The notes under the pieces are model-generated. The model did not search any database. It was not told where the DNA came from and worked only from the letters and a program-made list of their open reading frames with translations. Below are positions 16,417 through 25,526 of a DNA stretch of 64,000 nucleotides, in pieces (within the stretch, counting starts at the first letter, position 1; each line of letters begins with the position of its first letter). The DNA is from Paucisalibacillus algeriensis. Lineage in GTDB: Bacteria; Bacillota; Bacilli; Bacillales; Amphibacillaceae. Position numbers and translations under genes: made by a program. The stretch spans positions 39,092-103,091 of the forward strand of contig NZ_CBYO010000009.1 of NCBI RefSeq assembly GCF_000577245.1, written 5' to 3'.

Positions 16417-18014
16417 TGGCTTCAACTTCTTTTACAAAGACAGGACGCTTATCTAGATTTATTTTAAAACGAGATCGAGTACGTCTACCTTTATGGATTT
16501 TGGGCATTGTATTTTTTACATTCATTATCCCTGCTGCCTTTTTGGATTTATATCCTACACAGCAGGACAGAGATATCATGGCAGAAACAATGAAAAATCC
16601 AGCTATGATAGCAATGGCTGGCCCTGCAGATTTCGAGAATTATACGATTGGGGTTATGACTGCCCACCAGATGTTAATTTTTACAGCAATCGTAGTAGGA
16701 TTAATGAGTATTTTACTTGTAACACGACATACTCGTGCTGATGAAGAAGATGGACGAATTGAAATGGTTCGTTCACTACCAGTTGGCCGTTTATCAAATC
16801 TTAATGCAGCTATTGTAGTCTATGTGGTTACGTATATTCTATTAGCTCTTATTGTAGGTTTAGGGTTATTTGCGTTAAATATTGAAAGTATGAATCTAGA
16901 AGGTTCTCTTCTTTATGGTTCTATTTTAGGAGCAACAGGTATTTTCTTTACTGCTTTAACTGCTGTTTTTGCTCAAGCTTCGGAAAGCCCTAGAGGAACA
17001 ATTGGGTTATCCATTACAGTATTGATACTAGCCTATTTATTACGAGCAATCGGTGATGTTAGCAATGAAATGTTAAGCTGGTTATCTCCAATGGGGTTGG
17101 TCACACAAACAGACGTCTATTCCTCTAATAACTGGTGGCCAGTAATATTATTGTTAGTAGTATCCATTGTACTGATTGCTCTAGCTTATTATTTAAATTC
17201 CATTCGGGATATGGGAGCAGGATTCTTACCTGCTAAACCAGGTAGAAAACAAGCAAGCACGTTTTTACAAACACCAATTGGGCTAGGAGTGAGACTTCAG
17301 CGTACTGGAATTATTGCATGGGCAATTGGAATGTTTGTTATGGGTGCCTCGTATGGTTCTGTTTTAGGTGATCTCGAATCCTTCTTTGAGGGTAGTGAAG
17401 AATTACAGAATATGTTAGTTACAGCTGATGGATATACCTTAACGGAACAGTTTTTACCTATGTTAATGATGGTTATGGCGATACTTGCTACTGTTCCGGC
17501 AGTCATGAATATGAACAAATTATGTGGGGAAGAGAAAAAGGGGCGTATGGAGCATGTATTAAGCAAGGCCGTATCTCGCACAAAACTTATGGCTAGCTTT
17601 CTATTAATCTCCATAGTTAGTGGATTTGTCATGCTCTCTTTATCAGGGATTGGCTTGTGGGCTACGGGTACTTCTGTTGTAGAAGACGGCCTTGACTTTG
17701 GAATGGTGTATGGAGCAACAATAGTGTATTATCCGGCAGTACTAGTTATGATTAGTATAGCAGTATTTCTTATAGGATGGTTTCCTAGAAGAACTAGCTT
17801 CATATGGTTATATGTATTTTATTCCTTCTTTGTCTTATATCTTGGTGGACTATTCCAGTTTTCTGATTGGGTAGGTAAGCTATCACCATTTGGGTATATT
17901 CCGCAGCTACCTATTGAGGAAATGGATTGGATGGTAAGTATAATACTGGTCATAGTAGCTATAATGCTATCAATTATTGGTATTATTGGATATCGAAAAC
18001 GTGATATCCAATAA
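16416..18014 (+). CDS. ABC-2-type exporter permease, polyketide/antibiotic exporter-like
   Basis: The 532-residue membrane protein has about twelve hydrophobic segments in two similar halves, an internally duplicated ABC-2 permease as in tetronasin-type (TnrB3-like) exporters. The segment HTRADEEDGRIEMVRSLPVG is the typical cytoplasmic coupling region, echoed by NKLCGEEKKGRMEHVLSKAV in the second half. With the preceding ATPase it forms a complete exporter under TetR control. Substrate unknown. Confidence 0.88.
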   Translation: MASTSFTKTGRLSRFILKRDRVRLPLWILGIVFFTFIIPAAFLDLYPTQQDRDIMAETMKNPAMIAMAGPADFENYTIGVMTAHQMLIFTAIVVGLMSILLVTRHTRADEEDGRIEMVRSLPVGRLSNLNAAIVVYVVTYILLALIVGLGLFALNIESMNLEGSLLYGSILGATGIFFTALTAVFAQASESPRGTIGLSITVLILAYLLRAIGDVSNEMLSWLSPMGLVTQTDVYSSNNWWPVILLLVVSIVLIALAYYLNSIRDMGAGFLPAKPGRKQASTFLQTPIGLGVRLQRTGIIAWAIGMFVMGASYGSVLGDLESFFEGSEELQNMLVTADGYTLTEQFLPMLMMVMAILATVPAVMNMNKLCGEEKKGRMEHVLSKAVSRTKLMASFLLISIVSGFVMLSLSGIGLWATGTSVVEDGLDFGMVYGATIVYYPAVLVMISIAVFLIGWFPRRTSFIWLYVFYSFFVLYLGGLFQFSDWVGKLSPFGYIPQLPIEEMDWMVSIILVIVAIMLSIIGIIGYRKRDIQ

Positions 18015-18190
18015 TAATCAGATGCTCCAGTTTCGCCTCACGGTCAGGAGGGAAATACTAAAAGCATTTTTTAGAATTACACCTGATATAGGATTTTCTC
18101 AGAGGTCATATCAAATCTTTCCTGAGTACTCTAGAAGTATCGTTTGTAACGGTAACATGATATAATGTTATTAACACACTAAGGATTAGA

Positions 18191-18301
18191 ATGGATGAAT
18201 GGGATATGGGGTCTGGAACCCATATTGTAAACACCTGGTATTTGCCCGTGAGTAAAAGCAAATATCAGGTGTTTTTTAAATTCTACATGTACCAAGAGTA
18301 G
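18191..18301 (+). CDS. Candidate 36-residue leader peptide ORF of bmrA
   Basis: An ATG at 18191, preceded by AAGGA at 18181-18185, opens a 36-codon frame ending in TAG at 18299-18301. It begins MDEWDMGSG and ends FYMYQE, is rich in aromatic residues, and spans the whole terminator stem: codons 14-19 cover the 5' arm. A ribosome held there would prevent the hairpin forming. It is too short to judge by homology. Confidence 0.5.
   Translation: MDEWDMGSGTHIVNTWYLPVSKSKYQVFFKFYMYQE
18230..18277 (+). terminator. Intrinsic terminator upstream of bmrA (attenuator)
   Basis: AACACCTGGTATTTGC (18230-18245) pairs with GCAAATATCAGGTGTT (18258-18273), a 16-bp stem with one G-U pair and a 12-base loop, followed by a run of T. 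It lies between the nearest promoter-like box and bmrA and not at an operon end, so it is likely conditional. Confidence 0.85.
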
Positions 18302-18342
18302 AAATAGAAGAAGTAATAAATACTGGAAGAAGGTGTATTTAT

Positions 18343-20076
18343 ATGAAAGAAAAAGAAAATAGTCTCAAACCCTTTATTGCCCTGATGTTGTCAACGAATA
18401 TTCCCAAATTAGCATTAACTATCGGGTTAATCGGGAGCATTATTACCATGCTTGTTGGACTATCCATCCCACTTTTGACAAGAGAATTGGTCGACGGATT
18501 TTCCGTTGCTTCGTTAAGCACCACTCTTGTCATCGTAATATTTGTGGTGTTTATTCTCCAAGCAGTTGTTGATGGGGTTTCAACGTATTTACTATCAGTT
18601 GTAGGACAAAAGATTGTCGCAAGATTACGAGAAATGATGTGGTTTAAACTAATTCGATTACCGGTAAGTTATTTTGATAAACAGCCTAGTGGTGAATCGG
18701 TCAGTCGCGTTGTTAATGACACAGGGATTGTGAAAAATTTAATTTCACAACAATTTCCCCAATTTATTACGGGTTTAATCACAATTGTTGGTGCAATAGT
18801 CATATTGCTAATTATGGATTGGAAAATGACCCTATTAATGCTAATTGCAGTACCAGTTACCTTTATCGTTATGATGCCATTAGGGAGTAGAATGGCGAAG
18901 ATTTCTAAGGGGCTACAGGACGAGACCGCTACATTTACGGGTGAAATTCAACAGACATTGAGCGAGGCTCGGCTTATGAAATCGTCAACGGCTGAGGAAG
19001 TGGAAAAGAATAAAGGGATGAGAGGTATACTAAACTTATATGATTTTGGTTTAAAAGAAGCACGCATTTTTGCACTAATCGGTCCCTTTATGTATACCGT
19101 TATGATGTTTGTTATTGTAGTGATCATCGGATACGGTGGAATTCGTGTTGCAGAGGGTACCATGTCAACAGGATCGTTAGTCGCATTTTTACTTTATTTG
19201 TTTCAAATCATATATCCTGTAACATCCTTTGCAATGTTCTTCACAGAATTACAAAAAGCGAAGGGTGCAACCGAGCGAATTATTGAAATCTTAGAAGTGC
19301 AGGAAGAAGCGGGGCAGGAAGGAATGGAAATAGATATTTCTAATGAGTCAATCCTTGTCTCGAATGTCTCATTCGCCTATGAAGAAGGTGAATCTGTACT
19401 TGAAGATATTTCCTTTGATGCTCGTCCTGGGGAAATGGTTGCTTTCGCCGGACCAAGTGGTGGAGGTAAAACTACAATGTTCGGCTTGATGGAACGATAT
19501 TATGAACCAACAAAAGGAGAAATACGAGTCGGCGACACGGCTATCAATCAGTTATCCATGAAGTCTTGGCGTAGTCAAATAGGCTATGTTTCCCAGGAGA
19601 GTGCTATGATGGCTGGAACGATTCGGGAAAACTTAATATATGGGCTCCCAGACTCCGAAACTATTCCAGATGAACAACTTTGGGAAGTAGCTAGAATGGC
19701 CTATGCGGATGAGTTTATTCAAGGATTTGAGAAAGGATTGGATACAGAAGTCGGTGAGCGAGGTGTGAAATTGTCTGGAGGGCAAAGACAACGAATCAGT
19801 ATTGCACGTGCTTTTCTACGAGATCCAAAGATTCTCATGATGGATGAGGCTACAGCAAGCCTCGATAGCCAATCAGAAGGGATTGTACAAAAAGCTCTTT
19901 CTAGATTGATGGAAGGCCGTACAACATTTGTAATTGCCCACAGATTATCCACAATTGTTGATGCAGATAAGATCATCTTCATAGAAAAAGGAAAGGTAAC
20001 AGGTACTGGAACCCATCAGGAATTAGTTGAAACTCATGATTTGTATCGAGAGTTTGCAGAACAACAATTGACGTAG
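18343..20076 (+). CDS. bmrA: Multidrug ABC half-transporter BmrA
   Basis: The 577-residue protein is a fused transmembrane and nucleotide-binding half-transporter. Six helices occupy residues ~20-310. Then come Walker A GPSGGGKTT (about residue 370), the signature LSGGQRQR, Walker B ILMMDEATASLDS and switch His in IAHRLSTI. Long stretches, such as LPVSYFD, GESVSRVVNDT and FVIAHRLSTIVDADK, match my recollection of B. subtilis BmrA (YvcC), which works as a homodimer exporting lipophilic drugs. The ribosome site is GAAGGTG. The upstream leader suggests inducible expression. Confidence 0.93.
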   Translation: MKEKENSLKPFIALMLSTNIPKLALTIGLIGSIITMLVGLSIPLLTRELVDGFSVASLSTTLVIVIFVVFILQAVVDGVSTYLLSVVGQKIVARLREMMWFKLIRLPVSYFDKQPSGESVSRVVNDTGIVKNLISQQFPQFITGLITIVGAIVILLIMDWKMTLLMLIAVPVTFIVMMPLGSRMAKISKGLQDETATFTGEIQQTLSEARLMKSSTAEEVEKNKGMRGILNLYDFGLKEARIFALIGPFMYTVMMFVIVVIIGYGGIRVAEGTMSTGSLVAFLLYLFQIIYPVTSFAMFFTELQKAKGATERIIEILEVQEEAGQEGMEIDISNESILVSNVSFAYEEGESVLEDISFDARPGEMVAFAGPSGGGKTTMFGLMERYYEPTKGEIRVGDTAINQLSMKSWRSQIGYVSQESAMMAGTIRENLIYGLPDSETIPDEQLWEVARMAYADEFIQGFEKGLDTEVGERGVKLSGGQRQRISIARAFLRDPKILMMDEATASLDSQSEGIVQKALSRLMEGRTTFVIAHRLSTIVDADKIIFIEKGKVTGTGTHQELVETHDLYREFAEQQLT

Positions 20077-20107
20077 AATAATAAAGTAGAAACATCTCAG
20101 AGACATT

Positions 20108-20141
20108 GGCATTCGCTAGCTTGTAAGGCGAATGCCTTTTT
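20108..20141 (+). terminator. Intrinsic terminator after bmrA
   Basis: GGCATTCGC (20108-20116) and GCGAATGCC (20128-20136) form a 9-bp stem followed by TTTTT. Confidence 0.88.
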
Positions 20142-20302
20142 GTTCGTATACATGTATGCGTGAGAGTTTAGTATTATTAAAGTAGGGACTAATATATAGC
20201 TGCAGATATCAGTTTTTCAGGAGTAACAAACATGATAGAATAAGAGCCTGACTAGAATGATATAATAAATAAACAACAAGATTTTTCAGAAAGGGGCTCC
20301 AA

Positions 20303-21427
20303 ATGAAAATAATAGAACGAAAGCAGATGTCTCCTGATCATGATCCGTGGGAAGCATATTTAGATGTACAAGAATATGGGGAAATGACATTATCGAATGT
20401 GGAATTCACCACAACTTACATGTGCAATATGCGCTGCGCCCATTGTGCAGTAGGAAACATGTTGGAAGCTATCGATCCAGATGCATTATCTATTGAACTA
20501 TTAATTAATCGATTAGAGGAAATTCCTCATTTAAGAACGATGAGTATTACTGGTGGGGAACCGATGATGAATAAGAAGTCTGTTCGTAACTATGTTGTCC
20601 CACTATTAAAATATGCTCATGAACGTGGTGTTCGGACACAGATTAATTCCAATTTAACGTTACCATATGAACGTTATGAGGAAATCATTCCATATTTAGA
20701 CGTATTACATATTTCGCATAATTGGGGTACAGAGGAAGAATTTGCTGAAACTGGTTTTGCCCATATGGAACGAAAACCGACCGTGGAAAATCGGAAAAAG
20801 TATTTTGCTAGGATGGTAGAAAATGCACAAAAGCTTTCCGAGCAAGGGGTGATGGTATCGGCAGAAACGATGTTAAATAAGAGGACATTCCCGTACTTAG
20901 AGAAAATACATGATCATGTAATAGAGATGGGATGTGCCCGTCACGAAATTCACCCTATGTATCCTGTAGATTTTGCTAGTAAACTAGAAACTTTATCCCT
21001 TGATGAAATTCGAGAAGGAATTACAAGGCTACTTGATCACCGGAACAAGGATGTTTGGATGTTATTTGGCACCTTACCTTTTTATGCTTGTAGTTCTTCT
21101 GCGGGGGAGTTAGAGTTACTAAAGCGTTTGTATAGAGAGGAAAATGTCACCGTACGAAATGATCCTGATGGAAGATCCCGTCTAAATGTCAATATATTTA
21201 CTGGTGACATCATTGTTACCGACTTTGGTGATGAAGAACCAACATTAGGAAATATCAAGAGTACTAAGCTTGAAGATGCATATAGAAGCTGGATGGAATC
21301 GAAGACAGCGAAAAGCTTAAACTGCCATTGTCCTGCAGTGAAATGCTTAGGTCCAAACCTATTAGTGAAAAATGCATATTATAAGAATGTGGATTTTCAA
21401 GAAAGAAAAGCTAATATTAATCTATAA
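20303..21427 (+). CDS. yfkAB: Radical SAM/CxCxxxxC motif protein YfkAB
   Basis: The radical SAM cluster motif is CNMRCAHC (Cys41, Cys45, Cys48), and ITGGEP follows as the SAM-binding strand. A C-terminal CHCPAVKC gives the CxCxxxxC auxiliary motif that names the family, and FYACSS adds a further Cys. The 374-residue length equals the fused YfkAB of Bacillus. The reaction is not established; the auxiliary cysteines suggest a second Fe-S cluster. An AAAGGGGCTCC site precedes the ATG and a strong terminator follows, so it is a single-gene unit. Confidence 0.9.
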   Translation: MKIIERKQMSPDHDPWEAYLDVQEYGEMTLSNVEFTTTYMCNMRCAHCAVGNMLEAIDPDALSIELLINRLEEIPHLRTMSITGGEPMMNKKSVRNYVVPLLKYAHERGVRTQINSNLTLPYERYEEIIPYLDVLHISHNWGTEEEFAETGFAHMERKPTVENRKKYFARMVENAQKLSEQGVMVSAETMLNKRTFPYLEKIHDHVIEMGCARHEIHPMYPVDFASKLETLSLDEIREGITRLLDHRNKDVWMLFGTLPFYACSSSAGELELLKRLYREENVTVRNDPDGRSRLNVNIFTGDIIVTDFGDEEPTLGNIKSTKLEDAYRSWMESKTAKSLNCHCPAVKCLGPNLLVKNAYYKNVDFQERKANINL

Positions 21428-21431
21428 TTGT

Positions 21432-21471
21432 AAAGCTGTTAAGGTAATGATTCTACCTTAACAGCTTTTTT
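21432..21471 (+). terminator. Intrinsic terminator after yfkAB
   Basis: AAAGCTGTTAAGGTA (21432-21446) and TACCTTAACAGCTTT (21454-21468) form a perfect 15-bp stem followed by T residues. Confidence 0.9.
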
Positions 21472-21878
21472 ATTTTAGAAATGAATGAACAAAATTTTCT
21501 TCCCTACATGCTATTAATAATGCCCAGAATGTTTACCTCGGGCAAAAAAATAACGTTTAATCCAAAAATACATAACTTATGCAAACAGTAGCTGGTTTGA
21601 CCTTGATCTTTGGCAACAGGCAATTGATGCAGCTTTTTAAGTTCACCGAAACATGGGCTAGTTTCGAAATATAATACACCAACAAGGTTACTTTCCCTTT
21701 TATTAAAAAAGGAAAAGTAATAGGAATAAAATCAGTATATAAAATCGAAATATCCAAAATATACAATAGGTATGTTTTGGATGTTTTAATCTGCGATAAA
21801 TTATAATGTTTAAATGAAACTATCATATAATGTAAAGCGTATGAAAACTAATTAGACTATATTTAAAGGAAGTTTGCT
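21472..21878. other. 407-base gap without a recognisable gene
   Basis: An 89-codon minus-strand frame here has no recognisable domain and no good ribosome site. The gap contains a strong hairpin at 21752-21782 and promoter-like TATAAT boxes near 21828 that probably serve the EcsC gene. No decayed gene was recognised in either strand. Confidence 0.5.
21752..21782. repeat. 13-bp hairpin upstream of the EcsC-family gene
   Basis: ATCCAAAATATAC (21752-21764) pairs with GTATGTTTTGGAT (21770-21782), with one G-U pair and a 5-base loop. The T-tract is weak on both strands, so it may be a leftover terminator or a regulatory hairpin. Confidence 0.55.
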
Positions 21879-22604
21879 ATGAATGAGTATGAACTAAAAG
21901 CCTATGACGAAGTCCAAGCTTGGCGAACAAAAATCATGAAGCGATCTGGTATGGTAAATCGATTAGCTAAAAAGGCTCAGAATAAAATCAACGGAATAAT
22001 ACCTGAAAAGGCACATCAAATAATTACACAAAGTATTAAACAAATGGTAAAAGCAACATTAGTTGGCTCCAACATAACGATGAAAAAAGTAATTTCTACA
22101 GGAACAAGTCTTTATGATCGAGATGAGCTTACAAAGGAAAAACTGTCCACGTATCGTAAGACTGCTACGGTGGAGGGCGCAGGAACTGGAGCTGGAGGGA
22201 TATTTCTTGGTCTAGCAGACTTCCCATTATTACTATCAATTAAGATGAAGTTTCTATTTGAAGCTGCTTCGATTTATGGGTTTGATACGAAAGAATATGA
22301 GGAACGTTTATTTATTCTTCATATTTTTCAGCTTGCCTTTTCGAGTGATGACAAGCAGCGGGAAACTTTATTTATCATAGAAAATTGGGAAGAACAAAAA
22401 GCAAAACTTATTGATATGGACTGGCGCGTTTTTCAACAGGAATATCGCGACTATATTGATTTTGTAAAAATGCTTCAACTGGTACCAGGGATTGGTGCGG
22501 TTGTTGGTGCTTATGCTAATTACAATCTGCTTGATCACTTGGGAGAAACAGCGATGAATGTATATCGATTAAGGATTTTATCTGAGCCTCCGAAGGATTA
22601 TTAA
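21879..22604 (+). CDS. EcsC-family protein
   Basis: The 241-residue protein carries the EcsC-family pattern: an amphipathic N-terminal helix region, a Gly/Ala-rich hydrophobic segment GAGTGAGGIFLGLADFPLLL (about residues 101-120) and GFDTKEYEERLFILHIFQLA. It is named after the third gene of the B. subtilis ecs operon, but no EcsA or EcsB is adjacent. The role is unknown, probably membrane-associated. AAAGGAAG precedes the ATG. Confidence 0.85.
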   Translation: MNEYELKAYDEVQAWRTKIMKRSGMVNRLAKKAQNKINGIIPEKAHQIITQSIKQMVKATLVGSNITMKKVISTGTSLYDRDELTKEKLSTYRKTATVEGAGTGAGGIFLGLADFPLLLSIKMKFLFEAASIYGFDTKEYEERLFILHIFQLAFSSDDKQRETLFIIENWEEQKAKLIDMDWRVFQQEYRDYIDFVKMLQLVPGIGAVVGAYANYNLLDHLGETAMNVYRLRILSEPPKDY

Positions 22605-22967
22605 TATTTGAGAAGGTTTAGTTAATGGGGGCTAGTTATGCGATTGGCGTGACGTTCTTGGTCTGTACCCTATATTAGTAAACTAGAGGATTAGTAACTT
22701 AATTTCATGAAATGATGCCCCCCTTTCTGAAAAATTTGCTTCTTTAGCAGTTATAAAATCTGTCATTCTAATTATATCTAAGTTAAATTTTTGCCGTATA
22801 CAGAATAATATAGTGTAGTAATACTGTTAGAAAAAGTCAAAAAATTTAATAAAGATGTATTGCATTTAAATCAAAATCGTAGTATGATGATTCTCATGAC
22901 TAACGCAATATATTGCATATCACGATGTCAGATAATTTTGAAACTAATACATCAAGGAGAGAGATAA
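22605..22967 (+). other. 363-base gap holding the brnQ promoter
   Basis: Most of this gap has no recognisable gene. Its right third holds a good promoter and a 12-bp palindrome (see next entry), followed by a ~50-base leader with a GGAGAGAG ribosome site for brnQ. Confidence 0.55.
22860..22916 (+). promoter_or_regulatory. brnQ promoter and palindromic operator candidate
   Basis: TTGCAT (22860-22865) and TATGAT (22883-22888) are 17 bases apart. GCAATATATTGC (22905-22916), a perfect 12-bp palindrome, lies just downstream of the likely start site. The GntR regulator encoded beyond brnQ is one candidate to bind it, which is inference. Confidence 0.6.
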
Positions 22968-24326
22968 ATGAACGGAAAACTATCATTTTCATCGCAATTA
23001 GCGGTTGGAGTTATGTTGTTTGCATTATTTTTTGGAGCGGGTAATTTAATCTTCCCAGCACAACTTGGACAAGCTTCTGGAACAAACTTATGGCCAGCAG
23101 CTCTAGGCTTTCTGATTACTGGTGTTGGGTTACCGTTTTTGGGTGTCTTTGCGATGGGATTCTCAGGAAGCAAAGATCTACACGATCTTTCAAGCAGAAT
23201 TCATCCAGCTTATGCATTGTTCTTTACATCTTTACTTTATTTAACAATTGGACCGTTTTTTGCTGCTCCAAGAACAGGTGCAGTAGCATTCAATGTCGCT
23301 ATTGAACCCCATTTAGGGGAAGGTTCCACACAACTTGCACTCTTAATATTTACAATTGTATTCTTTGCGATATCACTTTGGTTTTCACTAAAACCAGCAA
23401 AAATAGTAGATAACGTTGGTAAGATATTAGCTCCGGGTATTGTCGTGTTACTTGCAGTACTACTCGTATTAGTAGTATTAAAACCTATGGGCAGTGCTGA
23501 AGCGCCGTTAAACTCCTATCAAGGTAACGCATTCGTAACAGGATTTTTAGAAGGGTATAATACAATGGATGCTCTAGCATCACTAGTGTTCGGTATTATT
23601 GTTATAAAGGCAATTCGAGCACTAGGAGTTACATCTAAAAAGGAAATTCTAGCTACTACTGCTAGAATTGGTATTATAGCAATTGCTCTCTTAGGGTTGA
23701 TTTATGTTGGTATTGCTTATTTAGGTTCGGTAAGTGTTGAGGAGTTTGGCGTCTTTGATACAGGTGGCGCCGTACTTAGTAGTGCAGCAGATTATTACTT
23801 TGGTACATTAGGTGCTGTATTACTAGGATTAGTTATTATTTTGGCTTGTTTAACAACAAATATTGGTCTTATGGTAGCATGTGCAGAGTATTTCCACCGT
23901 CTAATGCCTAAACTAAGTTATAAAACGTTGGTTGTATTTTTTACAACATTAACATTTATTATTGCTAACTTCGGACTATCTAACATTATTACTTATTCTG
24001 TTCCTGTTTTAATGTTTCTTTATCCACTGGCAATTGTACTGATGTTACTAACTTTCTTGTCACCATTATTTAATCATTCTCGAGTTGTATATGTAGCAAC
24101 AATTGCCATTACGTTTTTAATAAGTATTTTTGATGGACTGAAAACTTTGTATAAATCACTAGGTATTGAAGGATATGGTTTCTTCCAACCAATCGTTTCT
24201 TTCTATGAAAACACTTTACCACTTTATAACGAGGGTCTGGGATGGCTTGCACCTGCATTAATTGTAATAGTTTTAACAGGTATTGTGGCGCGGCTTCAGA
24301 AAGCTTCACCCCCGGTTGAGGCATAA
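22968..24326 (+). CDS. brnQ: Branched-chain amino acid:cation symporter BrnQ
   Basis: The 452-residue protein has about twelve transmembrane helices and the family hallmark N-terminus MLFALFFGAGNLIFPAQLGQ. Other family blocks are GVGLPFLGVFAMGFSG and PRTGAVAFNVAI. BrnQ imports Leu, Ile and Val with Na+ or H+. It is flanked by a promoter with a palindrome and a terminator shared with the converging GntR gene. Confidence 0.93.
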   Translation: MNGKLSFSSQLAVGVMLFALFFGAGNLIFPAQLGQASGTNLWPAALGFLITGVGLPFLGVFAMGFSGSKDLHDLSSRIHPAYALFFTSLLYLTIGPFFAAPRTGAVAFNVAIEPHLGEGSTQLALLIFTIVFFAISLWFSLKPAKIVDNVGKILAPGIVVLLAVLLVLVVLKPMGSAEAPLNSYQGNAFVTGFLEGYNTMDALASLVFGIIVIKAIRALGVTSKKEILATTARIGIIAIALLGLIYVGIAYLGSVSVEEFGVFDTGGAVLSSAADYYFGTLGAVLLGLVIILACLTTNIGLMVACAEYFHRLMPKLSYKTLVVFFTTLTFIIANFGLSNIITYSVPVLMFLYPLAIVLMLLTFLSPLFNHSRVVYVATIAITFLISIFDGLKTLYKSLGIEGYGFFQPIVSFYENTLPLYNEGLGWLAPALIVIVLTGIVARLQKASPPVEA

Positions 24327-24328
24327 AT

Positions 24329-24368
24329 AAAAAAGTCGGTTCCTATTTATAAGGAAACCGACTTTTTT
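24329..24368. terminator. Bidirectional intrinsic terminator
   Basis: AAAAGTCGGTT (24331-24341) and AACCGACTTTT (24356-24366) form an 11-bp stem with A and T tracts on both sides, between brnQ and the converging GntR gene. Confidence 0.88.
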
Positions 24369-25035
24369 ATTTGGTTACTTCATCTGGTAGGTAAAAATCT
24401 TTTAGGATTTCTAACCAGTTTTCTTTCATTATTGCAGAGGCTTTTTCTTTGTCTTTCTTTTCGATATAACGAATAATTTGATCATGAACATCTATTGAGC
24501 TTTCTGAAAGTATAATAGAGTTGTGAAAAAATAAGCGTCTAACATGTGCTTGTAACCTCTCTACGATGTCAATAATATAAGAATTATTAGCAGTATCAAC
24601 AATCAGTTGATGAAATTGTTCGTCGATGTTCAAAGCTGCGTGAAAGTCTTTCTTATAAAGGGCTTCAGCAAATTCTTGATTAATACTTTTTAATGAGGAA
24701 ATTTCATCCCGTGTTATATGATCGATTGCAAGCTCTGCAGATAATGCTTGTAAAACAGCCAATGGTGGAAGTAGATCTTTGATAGACTCTTTTTCTATTT
24801 CTGTAACTTGAGTCGCTTTTCCCGGATACATTTTTACAAGACCTTGTGATTCTAATAGTTGTAGTGACTCCCGAACCGGTGTCCTACTTACTCCTAGGGC
24901 TTCAGCTAGCTCAGTGTCGTTTAGTTTCTCACCAGGATATAAGGTTCCATCAATAATCCAATGCAGAATTTGCTTGTATGCGCTTTCTTTCGCGGTCGTG
25001 CGTATAGGTTTAGAATGATTGACAGGTACCGGCAA
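24367..25035 (-). CDS. GntR-family regulator, FadR/FCD subfamily
   Basis: The N-terminal winged helix (LYPGEKLNDTELAEALGVSRTPVRESLQLLESQGLV region) is followed by an all-helical FCD domain. The FCD metal-ligand positions are visible as Asp and His residues in NIDEQFHQLIVDTANN and VHDQI. The TTG at 25035 is 7 bases from GAGGGGG and gives 222 residues. FCD regulators sense small organic acids. The converging brnQ gene is a possible but unproven target. Confidence 0.86.
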   Translation of the reverse strand: MPVPVNHSKPIRTTAKESAYKQILHWIIDGTLYPGEKLNDTELAEALGVSRTPVRESLQLLESQGLVKMYPGKATQVTEIEKESIKDLLPPLAVLQALSAELAIDHITRDEISSLKSINQEFAEALYKKDFHAALNIDEQFHQLIVDTANNSYIIDIVERLQAHVRRLFFHNSIILSESSIDVHDQIIRYIEKKDKEKASAIMKENWLEILKDFYLPDEVTK

Positions 25036-25186
25036 AACTTTTCCCCCTCTCAAAAATACCTATTTCTAGTATACATGAAAACACTGCTCGTGAATATGTG
25101 ATTTTGTATCTAAGTTGTTTAAATTGTTTTTTTCTGTAAAAACTGAAACAATATAGAAGAAAAAAGTAAAAGGAGCTACATATAAT

Positions 25187-25483
25187 ATGAATTGTAAAAT
25201 AAATCGTAATGCAGCAAAAGTATTAAAAAAGATGTTAGAGACAGAAGAAGCACAAGGTAAAATGATCCGTGTAGTTGTCACACATGTTCATGGCGACCAT
25301 GCACATTACGATGTTGAACTTGATACACCAACTGAGAATGATGAAGTTGTAAAAACCGATAAAGATATTGATATTATTTTGGAAAAAGGGAATGAGTATC
25401 TAGATGGTGTGTGGATTCAGTATTTCTATGTTCCACAGGAAGAAATGTTTATTACAAATCCTAAGTTTGGTCATCATCATTAA
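25187..25483 (+). CDS. HesB/IscA-like small protein
   Basis: The 98-residue protein has the HesB-like layout (NRNAAKVLKKML, then IRVVVTHVHGDHAHYDVEL, ending NPKFGHHH). It lacks the three conserved cysteines of true IscA/SufA scaffolds, having only Cys3, so Fe-S carrier function is doubtful. A His-rich middle and tail could bind metal. Close relatives are common and uncharacterised in Bacillus. AAAGGAG precedes the ATG. Confidence 0.75.
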   Translation: MNCKINRNAAKVLKKMLETEEAQGKMIRVVVTHVHGDHAHYDVELDTPTENDEVVKTDKDIDIILEKGNEYLDGVWIQYFYVPQEEMFITNPKFGHHH

Positions 25484-25499
25484 TAATATTGTTTTTTTT

Positions 25500-25526
25500 G
25501 GCAGGGGCATAGGCCTCTGCCTTTTT
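25500..25526 (+). terminator. Intrinsic terminator after HesB-like gene
   Basis: GGCAGGGG (from 25500) pairs with CCTCTGCC (ending 25521) and is followed by TTTTT. Confidence 0.75.

Larger units (their letters stand above)
18161..18342 (+). promoter_or_regulatory. bmrA leader region with candidate transcription attenuator
   Basis: A TATAAT box (18161-18166) with no strong -35 begins a ~170-base leader. In it are a 36-codon ORF (18191-18301), a first hairpin ATATGGG/CCCATAT (18204-18225) and a strong intrinsic terminator (18230-18277) in front of bmrA. The bmrA ribosome site GAAGGTG is downstream of the terminator. The arrangement matches ribosome-mediated attenuation leaders known for drug-resistance genes; control by antibiotics is inferred. 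Confidence 0.6.

Noticed and set aside
21557..21826. 89-codon minus-strand frame in the yfkAB-EcsC gap
   Set aside because: No recognisable domain and no convincing ribosome site; a strong hairpin runs through it.
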